Origin: Chloroflexota bacterium
GTDB taxonomy: Bacteria > Chloroflexota > Dehalococcoidia > Lucifugimonadales > Lucifugimonadaceae
Direction: 5' to 3'
Length of the DNA: 33,944 nucleotides
Assembly (NCBI GenBank): GCA_027624075.1
Contig: JAQBUH010000023.1
Location: 1-33,944 of the forward strand
Within the stretch, counting starts at the first letter, position 1; each line of letters begins with the position of its first letter. Below, one piece after another: positions 8,164 through 17,458 of this stretch. A program made the translations under genes and the position numbers. The notes beneath the pieces were generated by a model, which searched no databases, had not been told where the DNA came from, and was given only the letters and a program-made list of their open reading frames with translations.

Positions 8164-9062
8164 ATGACGGTGTCCTCCTCATCATCTTCTCCTTCAGGTA
8201 AACGCTCGCTTCGCAGGAACGCCTCGAGCTCCGCCATCAACTCGCGCGGCTCAGGCCGGCCGCGCGCCTCTTCTTCAGTGTCAAACCGCTCTTCCAGCTT
8301 CTGAACGTAAGCTGCCAGCTCTTTCTGGCCGTCCAGTGCCTTCACCAGGTTGTCGTGGAACTCATCTGATTGCTCTTCGAGCGCTGTGAAATCCAGGGTA
8401 ATGGGCACGAACCGTTGCAGTTCCCGCAGGATCGCCAGTGTTATCGCCGGGTTCTGGGTGACCTGCAGATAGTGCGGCGCGTGGCCCCAGACGCTCACTG
8501 CCGGGATCTCATGCTTGCTGAAGGCGTCGATAGTCGCAGACGTGATCCCGGACGGCCCTTCGTAGTTCGGTTTTGGATACTTGATCGTGCCGTATTCCGC
8601 GCCGAGGCTTTCAGACGTGGTTGTGCCCATGACTCGCGGTGGCCGGGTGTGAGGAACAGAGTCCAGCAGCGCGCCAACCGTGACAAGCAGTTTCGCTCCG
8701 TTGGTCTTCGCTACTGAAGAGAGATAACCGGTATATGCGCCCCACCTCAGGTCAGGCTCCTCTCCAACCATCAGCACAACGTTCTTGCCGCCCCGCTCTG
8801 GCGACCGGTAGTAGTAGAGCTCGTTGGAAGGGTACGTGAGCGTCCGGGAGCCCCGAGGGCCGTTCGATATTACGGGCCGGTTCTCGGTGAAGACGTAAAA
8901 ATGCTCGGGGTCGATAGAAGCAAACTTGACCGCTCGCAACTGACGGATCAACTCCCTGAGCGCCCTCGTTGCGGATTCGGCGGCGTCAGGCCATCCTGCC
9001 CAGGCGGCGATGACAACGCTGTCTTCAAGGTTCGGATGTTCGGTGAGGTCGAGTTCTGCCAA
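8160..9062 (-). CDS. PAC2 (proteasome assembly chaperone-type) family protein
   Basis: 300 residues. The fold signature of the PAC2/ATP-grasp-like family is clear: an early V-I-A-A-W-A-G-W-P-D-A segment (about 17-27), a central strand N-V-V-L-M-V-G-E-E-P-D-L-R-W, then a strand and loop L-V-T-V-G-A-L-L-D-S-V-P-H-T-R-P-P, and G-P-S-G-I followed by a W-G-H-A-P-H-Y turn. A C-terminal helical, charged extension from about 230 ends in an acidic tail. In actinobacteria and Chloroflexota these proteins are mostly uncharacterised. The start is uncertain: TTG at 9062 gives the natural N-terminus but lacks a good ribosome site. It is the first gene of a two-gene unit with 7390-8163. Confidence 0.85.
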   Translation of the reverse strand: MAELDLTEHPNLEDSVVIAAWAGWPDAAESATRALRELIRQLRAVKFASIDPEHFYVFTENRPVISNGPRGSRTLTYPSNELYYYRSPERGGKNVVLMVGEEPDLRWGAYTGYLSSVAKTNGAKLLVTVGALLDSVPHTRPPRVMGTTTSESLGAEYGTIKYPKPNYEGPSGITSATIDAFSKHEIPAVSVWGHAPHYLQVTQNPAITLAILRELQRFVPITLDFTALEEQSDEFHDNLVKALDGQKELAAYVQKLEERFDTEEEARGRPEPRELMAELEAFLRSERLPEGEDDEEDTVI

Positions 9063-9252
9063 GTCTCGAGTGCCAGTCTGCGGCCCCAGCGGGCGGCCGG
9101 TATTGAAGAATTCAGAAGGACGCGGTCCGGAGCGGATCTGCCACTCCCGCGCCCTTGCGCTCGCCCGAGGCCAAGTTTACATGCGCCGGACCGCCTTGTG
9201 CCTGTGTGAACTGAGACGCTCCAATTCGCCCCGGCGGGGCACGCTTAAGCGT

Positions 9253-10095
9253 TCACGGCGCGTACGAGGCGATCTTTCCCCTGCGGCTTGCAAGGTAGTG
9301 GACGATCGACGAGTCGAACGGGAGGACGGAGATGTCTGGCTCCGGGAAGTCGTCCACTATATACCCGGCCATCGGCGTCCCAGCCGAGTGGTCACGCACC
9401 GCTATAGCCGCCAGGCGGGGCAGCACCAGCACGTCCTCGGCGTTGTAGCGGATCAGCGTTTCGAGCGCCTCGCCTTCCCCTTCTTGCGACATTGCCCAGA
9501 GTGTGACTGCGTCACGGCCGTCAAGCGTACTCAGGCTCGATGGACGGCCGACCCCCAGCGCCTTCTCTATCCCCTTGAGGCCGCCCTTGAGTCCCAGCTT
9601 TCTGAGCACATGCATCAGGTCCATGTGCGCCGCCCCACGCAACAGGCTCGCGCCCAGCTCCCTGCGCAGGAACGGAACATCGAACGACCTGCCGTTGAAT
9701 GTGACGATCAGCCTGAACTGCTCAAGATATTCGGGCAGCATGTCCATTTCGTCGCCCCGTGAGAAGGCTGAGAAGCCGGTCCGGTCAAGCACTCCACAGA
9801 CCGTGGTGTAGGCGTCGCCTCCAAGCCCGGTCGTCTCGATGTCGAGAAACGCCGTCTCCGCGTAGAACTCCGCGTACAGCCGCCACGACTCATGCGCCGG
9901 CATTCTCTCTGCGAAGTAGGCGGCGTCCCTGGCGGCAAGACGCTCCCGTGAGATGGAGATTGCATCACGCAGTTCGCTGGCACCAGCCGCCCTGTCGTTC
10001 TCCAGCAGGTCCCATGTGGTGACGCCGCGGCCCCACAGCCTCTCCTCCAGGGTCGAGTCGATCCCTGGCAGGTGTATGAAGGAGTGATTAAGCAT
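9253..10095 (-). CDS. RNase H-fold exonuclease-like protein (YprB/RNase_H_2 family)
   Basis: 280 residues from the chosen ATG. An N-terminal helical part (1-75) begins with the F-I-H-L-P-G-I motif typical of this family. It is followed by a DEDD-type nuclease domain: L-D-I-E-T-T-G-L with Asp85 and Glu87, F-N-G-R-S-F-D-V-P-F with Asp139, and Y-N-A-E-D with Tyr217 and Asp221 (a DEDDy-type ending). All expected acidic residues are present, so 3'-5' exonuclease or a related nuclease activity on DNA or RNA is likely. The open frame extends upstream to 10455, but those 120 codons look non-coding and families of this type start at the F-I-H-x-P-G segment, so 10095 was chosen. Confidence 0.85.
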   Translation of the reverse strand: MLNHSFIHLPGIDSTLEERLWGRGVTTWDLLENDRAAGASELRDAISISRERLAARDAAYFAERMPAHESWRLYAEFYAETAFLDIETTGLGGDAYTTVCGVLDRTGFSAFSRGDEMDMLPEYLEQFRLIVTFNGRSFDVPFLRRELGASLLRGAAHMDLMHVLRKLGLKGGLKGIEKALGVGRPSSLSTLDGRDAVTLWAMSQEGEGEALETLIRYNAEDVLVLPRLAAIAVRDHSAGTPMAGYIVDDFPEPDISVLPFDSSIVHYLASRRGKIASYAP

Positions 10096-10531
10096 TGAGC
10101 AGGCTGAGTCAGGCGGGCCGGGCGCCGTGCGAGGCACGGACCTGCCACCATCGGGACGCATGTCAGGATTGACGCTGTGGACCGGTTCGAGCGATCGACG
10201 CTTTATCGCGAGTATCAACGCTCTGGAAGAGTCGTGACAGGATACCGCGTTCCCCCGGATAGCGCGCTCTGCTTTGTCCGAGTTGGTGCGTGGCTCACTG
10301 CCCCGTTTTACAACGAACGATTTGGAGGCTCTTGCGGTGGTGCAGTTCGACAGGCCGGACCTGATCGCGGAGATACGCATGATCACAATCGCAGGCGCCG
10401 GCCGTTCCGGTGGCATTGCGCGACACCACAGGTCACGGGAGAATTGCTGGAGCATCTGGAAGACGCCGGGTAAGCCCTTCCCGAGCGAGCGCTTCAGGCA
10501 GCCAAGTTACCGGCCTCAGGCGCAGCCAGAG
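10096..10531. other. 436-base gap, no gene recognised
   Basis: This lies between the nuclease start and the stop of the lipoprotein at 10532-10981, both on the minus strand. Open frames exist on both strands (for example + 10177-10473) but none has a family motif or convincing third-base bias. No tRNA-like fold was seen. Confidence 0.4.
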
Positions 10532-10981
10532 CTAGACCGGCCCGGCTGTCACGAACGGTTCGCCCATTGCTGCCGCGAGCGTCTCTATCACCAGCGCCTT
10601 GTCACCGTCGTAGATCACGATCAGGCGGCCATTCTGGAAGTAGCTCGGCTCGGTTCTCCACTGGATGTACTTCGGGCCAATCCCCCAACCGTCCGGCGAA
10701 ACCAGGCCGCGCTGCGCTGCGAGTTCCTCGTCATTCTCGAACTCATATGCCAGGACCTGCTCGCCACTGGCATCAAACTGAACGCCCGGGATAGAGAAGT
10801 ACCTTGACGAGAGCACATCGTTCGGCAGAGGGCCTTTGACTCGCAGCCCCGCCGCCTGCAGCGCTACTCCAAGAGAGTCGACCGAGTCCGCCTCCGGGAT
10901 TTCGCCGGACGAGCCACAGGCCGACACGATGACAGCGACGATCGAAATCAGGGAAACGGCGAGCAGCCTGCTTAGAGGCAA
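10532..10981 (-). CDS. Small lipoprotein of unknown function
   Basis: 149 residues with a typical lipoprotein signal: Arg5, hydrophobic residues 6-20 and lipobox V-S-A-C with Cys22. It is predicted to be anchored at the cell surface. The mature domain is about 125 residues and ends in a two-stranded segment with R-L-I-V-I-Y-D-G-D, resembling small secreted domains that recur in Chloroflexota, but no named family could be assigned. The start is TTG at 10981; GGAG lies about 8 bases upstream, a good ribosome site, and the signal peptide begins immediately. Confidence 0.75.
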   Translation of the reverse strand: MPLSRLLAVSLISIVAVIVSACGSSGEIPEADSVDSLGVALQAAGLRVKGPLPNDVLSSRYFSIPGVQFDASGEQVLAYEFENDEELAAQRGLVSPDGWGIGPKYIQWRTEPSYFQNGRLIVIYDGDKALVIETLAAAMGEPFVTAGPV

Positions 10982-11229
10982 CGGTCTTTCTCCTGCGCCC
11001 GTCTGTGCCGGCTCAAGTGGCGGAACGGGACATTGAAACTGGTTACGGTCCGTCTAAAGGGCAACACGGCCGCAGGGCCTGAACCCTGGCATGCCTCATC
11101 CAACAAAGCTCTGCCGGATGCGCGTTGCGCAGGCACATGCTAGGCGGGCCGCTGGCTCAAAACCGTCGTGCTGGCACACATCCGGTGTGCTGGCCGGCAT
11201 GCAGTTTGCTGACCGGTCGCGGGGACCCC

Positions 11230-11817
11230 CTATGGCCGGGTGTAAGTGGCGGACAGCACGCCGTAGCCGATCACCGACCCCCGCATCGCGGTCAGGACCT
11301 CCTCTGTTGTCGCTCCCTCGCCCAGTGCCAGCGGCGCGGTCAGCGCATAGACGCTGAAGCGATACTCGTGCGTCTGACCGTGCGGAGGACACGGACCTCC
11401 GTAGCCGCGCTCGCCAAAGCCGTTGATCCCTTCGAACGGCCCGTCTGCTTTGCGATCGCCGTCTGCGATCTCGCCTCGCAGGCTGTTGTCTTCAGGCGGA
11501 AGGTTGAAGACCACCCAGTGAGTGAAGATTCCACCGGGCGCGTCCGGGTCGTCGACGATCACCGCAACCGACTGTGTGCCGTTCGGCGGGCGATTCCAGC
11601 TTATGACCGGCGCCTCGTCACCGCCGTCACATGTGAACAGGACAGGGATCGTTCCTCCCTGGTCGAACGCTGGACTGCGCACTTCGAGTTCGACAGGAAC
11701 GGTTGTGAACTGATCGAAGTCTGCCGGGTTGAACTCAGGCTCTGATCTGCCGCATGAGACCGCAGCCAGCGATGCCAGAGCGAGTGCGATGATGAGCAAA
11801 AGCGGGCGATAGGTCAT
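11230..11817 (-). CDS. YbhB/YbcL family (phosphatidylethanolamine-binding-like) lipoprotein
   Basis: 195 residues from the ATG at 11817. Signal peptide with lipobox A-V-S-C (Cys22), then a PEBP/Raf-kinase-inhibitor-like domain. F-T-C-D-G lies on the first conserved strand, D-D-P-D-A-P-G-G followed by T-H-W-V-V-F-N-L-P forms the ligand pocket, and G-Y-G-G-P-x-P-P-x-G-x-x-H-x-Y-x-F-x-V-Y-A-L is complete. Bacterial members are of uncertain role; the pocket binds anions such as phosphate or phospho-headgroups. The longer frame to 11850 was rejected because 11817 has GGGGA about 8-9 bases upstream and places the hydrophobic segment properly. It is 164 bases from the YbjQ gene upstream in the same direction. 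Confidence 0.9.
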   Translation of the reverse strand: MTYRPLLLIIALALASLAAVSCGRSEPEFNPADFDQFTTVPVELEVRSPAFDQGGTIPVLFTCDGGDEAPVISWNRPPNGTQSVAVIVDDPDAPGGIFTHWVVFNLPPEDNSLRGEIADGDRKADGPFEGINGFGERGYGGPCPPHGQTHEYRFSVYALTAPLALGEGATTEEVLTAMRGSVIGYGVLSATYTRP

Positions 11818-11981
11818 GGCGGTCCCCAGCGAAAAACGATGTCCTGTCAACTAAAGGGGGGTTCTGTGGAAGGGTTTCCTGGTCAGGCGGGTTTCGGACC
11901 TTAAGACAACCCGGACCGCCCGGACATGCGGCAAGACCGCGGAAGCCAGACCGCGGTAGCGCTGGCACGCGGGCTGCCTGC

Positions 11982-12296
11982 CTAGCGCAGCTTGACGGCC
12001 GTCCCGAACGCCAGGATCTCTGAGATGCCGCCGGCAATCATCGAAGTCGTGTAGCGCACGCTCACAATAGCGTCTGCCCCGGCCTTCGTCGCTGCCTCAA
12101 CCATCCTGTCCGTCGCCTGGTCCCGTGTGGTATTGATCAACTCGGTGTATTCCGGAATATCTCCGCCGAAAATGTTCCGGACGCCCGCGACGATGTCGAA
12201 CCCGATACCGCGCGCACGGACTGAGTTCCCGCGTACAAGGCCGATAGTCTCGGATATCTCTCTGCCTTCAATCCGCTCCGACGATGCGAGAATCAT
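11982..12296 (-). CDS. YbjQ family protein
   Basis: 104 residues, full length for the family (PF01906). Matches include I-x-G-R-x-I-x-E-x-x-G-L-V-x-G at 9-22, a middle helix with R-N-I-F-G-G (41-46), and A-x-x-x-G-A-D-A-I-V-x-V near 72-82 followed by the final G-T-A-V. YbjQ proteins form small pentamers and have been called heavy-metal-binding, but their physiological role is unsettled. The ATG at 12296 is preceded by GGGGGA 5-6 bases away. It is transcribed divergently from the sugar dehydrogenase lipoprotein at 12439, so a shared promoter region lies at 12297-12438. Confidence 0.92.
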   Translation of the reverse strand: MILASSERIEGREISETIGLVRGNSVRARGIGFDIVAGVRNIFGGDIPEYTELINTTRDQATDRMVEAATKAGADAIVSVRYTTSMIAGGISEILAFGTAVKLR

Positions 12297-12438
12297 CCTG
12301 TCCCCCGTTTTCGTAGCTCTCTAGCATACCTGTCTGATTTGCTTTTCCGGCTGAGCGGGCCGGATAAGTCCTGTAGAAGGATAAAGGTAAGCTGGACCGG
12401 GTGCCGGGTGATCGCGATTGGGCCGCAACGAGGGACAT

Positions 12439-13785
12439 TTGAGAGCGACAAGCTGTATAAGACGTTTGGCCCTGGCCGGCGCGTTCTGCCTCGGGGCACT
12501 TGCGCTGGCTTCCTGCAATAACGGCAACGAGTCTCCCCGCGGCGGCTCCGGCATCCGCCAGGAAACGCCTGCGCCCGGAGTCGAGCCGACGGCAACCGCG
12601 CTGCCTGCCACGCCGCCTCTGCCAGCTCCGGAAGAACTGGCACTTGAGCGGGTCTTTGGCTGGTACGACCCGCAGCGGCCAACGCACCTCGAAGAGATAC
12701 CGGACGGCTCGGGCAGCGTCTACGTCTCTGAGCAGGACGGCAGGTTGGTCGAGATCATCGGCGACCCTGGCGCCGCAGAAGGCGTGAGCCGCGTCGTGCT
12801 GAACATTGAAGACAGGGTCACGACCCGCGTCCTGGAAGAGGGCTTTCTCGGGTTCGCCTTTCACCCCGGCGTTTCACGAAATGGCCGCGTTTTCGTCTAC
12901 TACTCGGCGGCCAGCCCGCGCCGCTCTGTCATATCCGAGTTCAGGCTCGGCGACGACGGCGAGTTCGATCCTACCTCAGAGCGCATCGTCCTTGAAGTGT
13001 CACAGCCGTTCGGGAACCACAACGGAGGAATGCTCCTCTTCGGCCCGGACGGCTTCCTTTACATCTCACTTGGAGATGGCGGCGGGGCAGGGGACCGCTC
13101 AGGCAACGGCCAGAACCTGGCAACCCTGCTCGGCTCGGTGCTGCGTATAGATGTCGACGCGCCCGGCGTGCCGTATGCCGTGCCGCCTGACAACCCTTTC
13201 ACTGGCATGACCGCGGCAAACGGCGAGCCTGCCAGGGGAGAGATCTGGGCCTTTGGCCTGCGCAACCCGTGGCGGCTGGCGTTCGACCCTGCGACGGGTG
13301 AGCTCTGGGCCGCGGACGTCGGGCAAAACGATGTCGAAGAGGTGGACCTGATCGTGCGTGGTGGCAACTACGGCTGGAACATCATGGAGGGCGACGACTG
13401 CTACAAGCCGGAGTTTGACTGCGGTGATGTAGCGCCGCCAGGCCTGATCGGCCCTGTTGCCTCGTATACACACCGCCTGGGTTGCAGCGTCTCGGGCGGC
13501 TATGTCTACCGCGGCCAGCGGCTGCCATCGCTGAAAGGCGCGTACGTCTTTGGCGACTTCTGCTCTGGCTCGGTCTGGGCGCTGCGCAGGTCTGCTGACA
13601 GGGGTGAACTGAATACCGGCACGCGAGACAGCGGCACGCTCAACTCCGTCGCAACCGGCGCCGGTTGGGAAGTGTTTGAGATCGTCCCTGGCGATCACCA
13701 GGTCCCCGCGTTCGGTCAGACGCTCGACGGCGAGGTGTACGTCCTCACCTATTCGCCAGGAATATTCCGCTTCGTGGAGAAGTAG
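12439..13785 (+). CDS. Glucose/sorbosone dehydrogenase-type (PQQ-dependent) lipoprotein
   Basis: 448 residues from TTG 12439. Signal peptide with lipobox L-A-S-C (Cys26), a Pro-rich linker, then a six-bladed beta-propeller of the soluble PQQ glucose dehydrogenase (GSDH) family. Motifs: E-G-F-L-G-F-A-F-H-P (family active-site His), N-H-N-G-G, L-Y-I-S-L-G-D-G-G-G-A-G-D, W-A-F-G-L-R-N-P-W-R, W-A-A-D-V-G-Q-N and G-G-N-Y-G-W-N. Such enzymes oxidise aldose sugars outside the membrane with PQQ and Ca. The cofactor requirement here is family knowledge, and no pqq biosynthesis genes are in the window. Start choice: an in-frame TTG at 12418 exists, but 12439 has CGAGGG 5 bases upstream and gives a normal signal peptide. 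Confidence 0.9.
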   Translation: MRATSCIRRLALAGAFCLGALALASCNNGNESPRGGSGIRQETPAPGVEPTATALPATPPLPAPEELALERVFGWYDPQRPTHLEEIPDGSGSVYVSEQDGRLVEIIGDPGAAEGVSRVVLNIEDRVTTRVLEEGFLGFAFHPGVSRNGRVFVYYSAASPRRSVISEFRLGDDGEFDPTSERIVLEVSQPFGNHNGGMLLFGPDGFLYISLGDGGGAGDRSGNGQNLATLLGSVLRIDVDAPGVPYAVPPDNPFTGMTAANGEPARGEIWAFGLRNPWRLAFDPATGELWAADVGQNDVEEVDLIVRGGNYGWNIMEGDDCYKPEFDCGDVAPPGLIGPVASYTHRLGCSVSGGYVYRGQRLPSLKGAYVFGDFCSGSVWALRRSADRGELNTGTRDSGTLNSVATGAGWEVFEIVPGDHQVPAFGQTLDGEVYVLTYSPGIFRFVEK

Positions 13786-13980
13786 CGGCCTGCTGCCCTT
13801 TTTCTCCCTCCCCAAGGTGGTGACGCTGTCCGGCCGGTTCACTCCTCCGATGAGTGCGAGGCCCATTGCGGTCGGCCTCTTGCCACGCAGAGCGTCGCGC
13901 AGTAGATTCGTGCGGTCGGGAATGTTCCGTCTGCAATCTGCCCGCCACACGCAGCCTCCTCATCGAAAGAGTCACACGAA

Positions 13981-15096
13981 ATGCCCAGGGGTCTAGTCTC
14001 CGTTTTCACCCAGCCCGGCGAGCCGTTCGCCCTCCGGGAGTACCCGACGCCTGAGGTGGAGCCGGGCGGAATTCTGCTCAGGAACACCGGCGCAATGATC
14101 TGTGGATCGGAGTTGCACGTCTGGCGGGGCGACGGTGACAGCAAGCCTGAGCCGAAGCCGCGGGTGCTTGGCCACGAGTTCACAGGCGTCGTCCACTCGA
14201 TTGGCAAAGGCGTCTCAACGGATTCGCTCAGGCGGCCGCTCAAGGAAGGAGACCGTGTCGCCTTCCCGTTCTTCTTCCCCTGCAACCGCTGCTACAACTG
14301 CGTGCGTGGCGAGCACCATGCCTGCGCCTACAGACAGCGCCGCAACCAGTCCGGACTCGACGTCTACCCGTACTGTGACGGCGGAATGGCGCAGTACTTC
14401 TACCTGCAGCCCGGCCACTACGTCTACAAGGTGCCGGACGAGCTTCCCGACTCTGCCATTCCCCCGCTGAACTGCGCGCTTGCGCAGGTGCTCTTCGGCC
14501 TTGAGCGGGGCCGCGTCCACTTTGGCGACACCGTGGTCATCCAGGGCGCGGGAGGACTCGGCGTCTATGCGACGGCTGTCGCACACGACATGGGAGCGTC
14601 GCAGGTCATCGTGATAGACGGCCAGCCGGGCCGCCTGGAGATGGCGAAGAGGTGCGGGGCGACAAGCGTGATCTCGATGCGTGAGTACCCGACTCCCGAG
14701 GCGCGCATAGAGCGCGTGAAGGAGCTGACCGCGGGAATCGGCGCTGATGTTGTTGTGGAGGTCGTTGGCATCGCGGCGGCGACGCTTGAGGGCATCGAGA
14801 TGGTGCGGACGAACGGCAAGTACATCGACATCGGGAACATCGGCGGCGGGTCGATCACGATGCCGGCCTCCAAGGTGATCGGCAAGCAGCTCCAGTGGTT
14901 CGGCACGGTCCATTACAACCCGTGGATCATCGAGTCAGCGCTGCAGTTCCTGTCACGCACGCGGGACAGGTATCCGCTGACGAACGTTGTATCGCACACG
15001 ATGCCGCTTGAGAAGATCAACGAGGCGTTCGAGCTGGCGGAGTGGCACGGCAAAGAAGAGGGCACGGCCGCGCAGCGAGTGATGCTTGTGCCTTAA
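13981..15096 (+). CDS. Zinc-dependent medium-chain alcohol/polyol dehydrogenase
   Basis: 371 residues, MDR superfamily. Catalytic zinc ligands Cys41 (I-C-G-S) and His65-Glu66 (L-G-H-E-F), and the structural zinc site Cys101-x2-Cys104-x2-Cys107-x7-Cys115, are all intact. The Rossmann motif G-A-G-G-L-G is at 189-194, with Asp213 ending the second strand, indicating NAD preference. Substrate unknown; the family oxidises alcohols, polyols and sugars. The insertion with F-F-F-P before the structural zinc loop resembles threonine/sorbitol dehydrogenase-like subgroups. ATG at 13981. It is 115 bases upstream of the HpcH/HpaI-type gene on the same strand, so the two may form one transcript, and it follows the sugar dehydrogenase by 195 bases. 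Confidence 0.93.
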   Translation: MPRGLVSVFTQPGEPFALREYPTPEVEPGGILLRNTGAMICGSELHVWRGDGDSKPEPKPRVLGHEFTGVVHSIGKGVSTDSLRRPLKEGDRVAFPFFFPCNRCYNCVRGEHHACAYRQRRNQSGLDVYPYCDGGMAQYFYLQPGHYVYKVPDELPDSAIPPLNCALAQVLFGLERGRVHFGDTVVIQGAGGLGVYATAVAHDMGASQVIVIDGQPGRLEMAKRCGATSVISMREYPTPEARIERVKELTAGIGADVVVEVVGIAAATLEGIEMVRTNGKYIDIGNIGGGSITMPASKVIGKQLQWFGTVHYNPWIIESALQFLSRTRDRYPLTNVVSHTMPLEKINEAFELAEWHGKEEGTAAQRVMLVP

Positions 15097-15211
15097 GCGG
15101 GGGTCGGGTGAGTGAGCCGGCCACCGGACCGGCGATTTTGCGGAAGGCGGCCTGTGACGGTTTGCCTCAGGGGGTTCAACACACACGGACTGGCCGGCCG
15201 GGGATTTTGAT

Positions 15212-15952
15212 ATGCATGGACTGGAAACGCTGAGGGAACGTATACGCAGCGGCGAGAAGATCGCCGGCTGCTCCGTGCGAATGTGGGCGACGCGCTCCGA
15301 CATAGACGAAGCGCTGGCTCTCGGTGATTACAGCTACATCGCCGTCGACGCCCAGCACAGCCCGTTCTCCGAGCATGCGCTGGTGAACGTGTGCGGGACC
15401 GCCAACGGCATGGGCATTCCGGTCCAACTCCGCATCAAGCACACCCGGCACACCTACCTGATCGGAAACATGCTCGATCTCGGTCCATCGATGATCGAAG
15501 TGCCGCAGACGGAGGAGTTGGAGACCGTTCGAGAGGCGGTGGACAACTTCAACTACCCGCTGAAGGGACGGCGCAGTTGGGGGCCCTCAGGGGGAGTTGC
15601 GGCGGATGAGCGGCCAGACCGCCTCGAGTATGCGAAATGGTGGAATGATCACGGGCTGCTGTGGGTCCAGCTTGAGACCATTCTCGGCGTGACGCGTGCG
15701 GCGCAGATGGCCGCGCTGGGCGCAGACGTCCTCTCGTGGGGACCGAACGACCTTGCGTTCGACCGGGAGAGGTTTCCCGCGCACCCGCTCAAGACGGACG
15801 ACGACTGCATCGAGCATGTTTTGACGCAGCTTGATGGCACAGGCACGAAGCTGTGCCTCCGCACCTATAGCCAGGAGCAGATGGACCGCTACTCAGAGAT
15901 GGGCGTCACGATGTTCCTGGATGAGCGGCGCCTGTTCAGGGCTCCGTCGTGA
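15212..15952 (+). CDS. HpcH/HpaI aldolase-superfamily protein, divergent
   Basis: 246 residues, TIM-barrel class II aldolase/CitE-like family. The usual D-x-E-H is here Asp46-Ala-Gln48-His49. Metal ligands are Glu155 (V-Q-L-E-T) and Asp180 (G-P-N-D-L), the positions expected from HpaI. The barrel Arg is in L-R-I-K (Arg74), but the usual Pro after it is missing. Expected chemistry is retro-aldol cleavage of a hydroxy-oxo acid giving pyruvate and an aldehyde, or a related enolate reaction. The Glu-to-Gln change near the catalytic His and an unusual insertion R-R-S-W-G-P-S-G-G around 120-129 suggest a different substrate. The ATG at 15212 has GGGG about 10 bases upstream. A second, canonical paralogue lies at 17743-18531 on the other strand. 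Confidence 0.88.
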   Translation: MHGLETLRERIRSGEKIAGCSVRMWATRSDIDEALALGDYSYIAVDAQHSPFSEHALVNVCGTANGMGIPVQLRIKHTRHTYLIGNMLDLGPSMIEVPQTEELETVREAVDNFNYPLKGRRSWGPSGGVAADERPDRLEYAKWWNDHGLLWVQLETILGVTRAAQMAALGADVLSWGPNDLAFDRERFPAHPLKTDDDCIEHVLTQLDGTGTKLCLRTYSQEQMDRYSEMGVTMFLDERRLFRAPS

Positions 15953-16042
15953 CAGGCTGAGCCGCCGGGCCGTAGCGCCGGTTGGCGGGCACATAGAAAT
16001 CCGCCGCGTCCATCCGCGACCTGTCAGAGTGAGCGATGAGCC

Positions 16043-17404
16043 TCAGTCACTCATGCCGGCCACTGGGCCAACCACTGGCGCCGGGGCAGTGGCGGCGCTT
16101 TCAGCCCTGCCATCGCCTGCCGAGGCGTGCAAGTTTTCCCAGTTGGGGATCAGGAGCCGCCTGGTCGGCTCAAGCAGCACTATCGCGAAGGCGCCTGTCA
16201 GGCTGAACGCCGCAGAGAGCCAGATCGCCCACGTGTACGCGCCAGTGATGTCAAACACCATCCCCGGCATTACGCCGCCGAGCGCCATGCCAAGCCCCGC
16301 GCCAAGAAGCTGCCAGCCGTAGGTCGGGCCCATCGGCACATGGCCGTAATACTTGCGGTTGATGACAGGGAACACCGTGCCCTCGCCGCCGTAGGGAATC
16401 GCCCACACGACGGCGAAGATGTAGAACTCGACCGCCGAGTCTGCGAAGAGAAGCAGCAGCACGAGCGCGCCCTGGCCGAAGAACGACCAGAACATCGTGC
16501 CTTTCGCGCCGATGCGGTCGCCAAGTATCGGCGTCAGGAACCGGGAGACGATGCTGGTCGCCGCAATAGTCGTGAGCACGCCCGCAGCGACCGGGAACGA
16601 GACGCCACGGTTTACTGCCATCGGCACGATGCCGACGAGGATCACGGCGTGGCCTACGCAGCCGAGGAAGTGGATGTTGATGAGGTTCCAGAAGCCGTTC
16701 GTCCGGTAGACCGCTCCCTGGAACCGTTTCGAGTTGCTCCTGAAATGAGCGCCCGAGGTCACGAGCGGCGCGTCTCCCGGCCGCCAGCCATATGCCTGTT
16801 TTCCCGCCTGCTCCGGCGTGTCACGGAACAGGAACAGGAGGCCGCCGAGCAGCACGGAGCCTGCGACGCCGGTGATGACCATCGTCTGGCTCCAGCCATA
16901 CGTCTCAAGCAGAACCGCCATCACCTGCACCATGAGCGCAGGGCCGAGGCTCCACGACACCATGGCGAACCCCATCGCCATGCCTAGGTGCCTGCGGAAC
17001 CATGCGGCGATCGCCGGCACCGCGGGGACGAGGAACAGTGCCTGCGCCGTGCCGAAAAGGAGGCCGTACGCGAGGTAGAACTGCCATAGCGAGGTGACCT
17101 GCGACGTCCACATCATTCCCGCGAAGAAGAGCACAACGCCCGCCATCATGGTCTTGCGCGCTCCAATCCTAGAGGACAGTGACCCGGCTATCGGCGAAAG
17201 AAGCGCGGTCGATATCGACATCCATGCATATGCGAGGCCGATGGCTCCAGGACTCCAGCCGAAGCTCTCTTCGAGAGGGTTGATCAGGACACCGAACGCC
17301 ATGCGGATGGCCGCGCCGAGCATCTGCGCCGCAGACGCGACGAAGACGATGAGCCACGCGTAGTGGCGGATGGTGTGGCCTTCGGGCAGGAAGCGGTCAA
17401 TCAT
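16043..17404 (-). CDS. MFS transporter (monocarboxylate/oxalate-formate type)
   Basis: 453 residues with about 12 hydrophobic membrane spans in two halves separated by a central charged loop near residues 200-235. The G-A-R-K-T motif in the loop after the second or third span (about 80-90) and a matching D-R-I-G-A-K-G in the second half are the MFS A-motifs. General resemblance is to the monocarboxylate porter and oxalate/formate antiporter group. Likely an organic-acid permease in the cytoplasmic membrane. It sits between two aldolase-superfamily genes, which supports import or export of an oxo- or hydroxy-acid, but the substrate cannot be read from sequence. ATG at 17404; no strong ribosome site. 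Confidence 0.92.
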   Translation of the reverse strand: MIDRFLPEGHTIRHYAWLIVFVASAAQMLGAAIRMAFGVLINPLEESFGWSPGAIGLAYAWMSISTALLSPIAGSLSSRIGARKTMMAGVVLFFAGMMWTSQVTSLWQFYLAYGLLFGTAQALFLVPAVPAIAAWFRRHLGMAMGFAMVSWSLGPALMVQVMAVLLETYGWSQTMVITGVAGSVLLGGLLFLFRDTPEQAGKQAYGWRPGDAPLVTSGAHFRSNSKRFQGAVYRTNGFWNLINIHFLGCVGHAVILVGIVPMAVNRGVSFPVAAGVLTTIAATSIVSRFLTPILGDRIGAKGTMFWSFFGQGALVLLLLFADSAVEFYIFAVVWAIPYGGEGTVFPVINRKYYGHVPMGPTYGWQLLGAGLGMALGGVMPGMVFDITGAYTWAIWLSAAFSLTGAFAIVLLEPTRRLLIPNWENLHASAGDGRAESAATAPAPVVGPVAGMSD

Positions 17405-17458
17405 GATGGTGGTCTTGTGCCGGGGCTCTCAGGCCATTCGGCCATTTCGGGAAAACAG

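Noticed and set aside
10177-10807. Plus-strand frames around the 10096-10531 gap
   Set aside because: They run antisense into the lipoprotein gene and show no motif or ribosome site.
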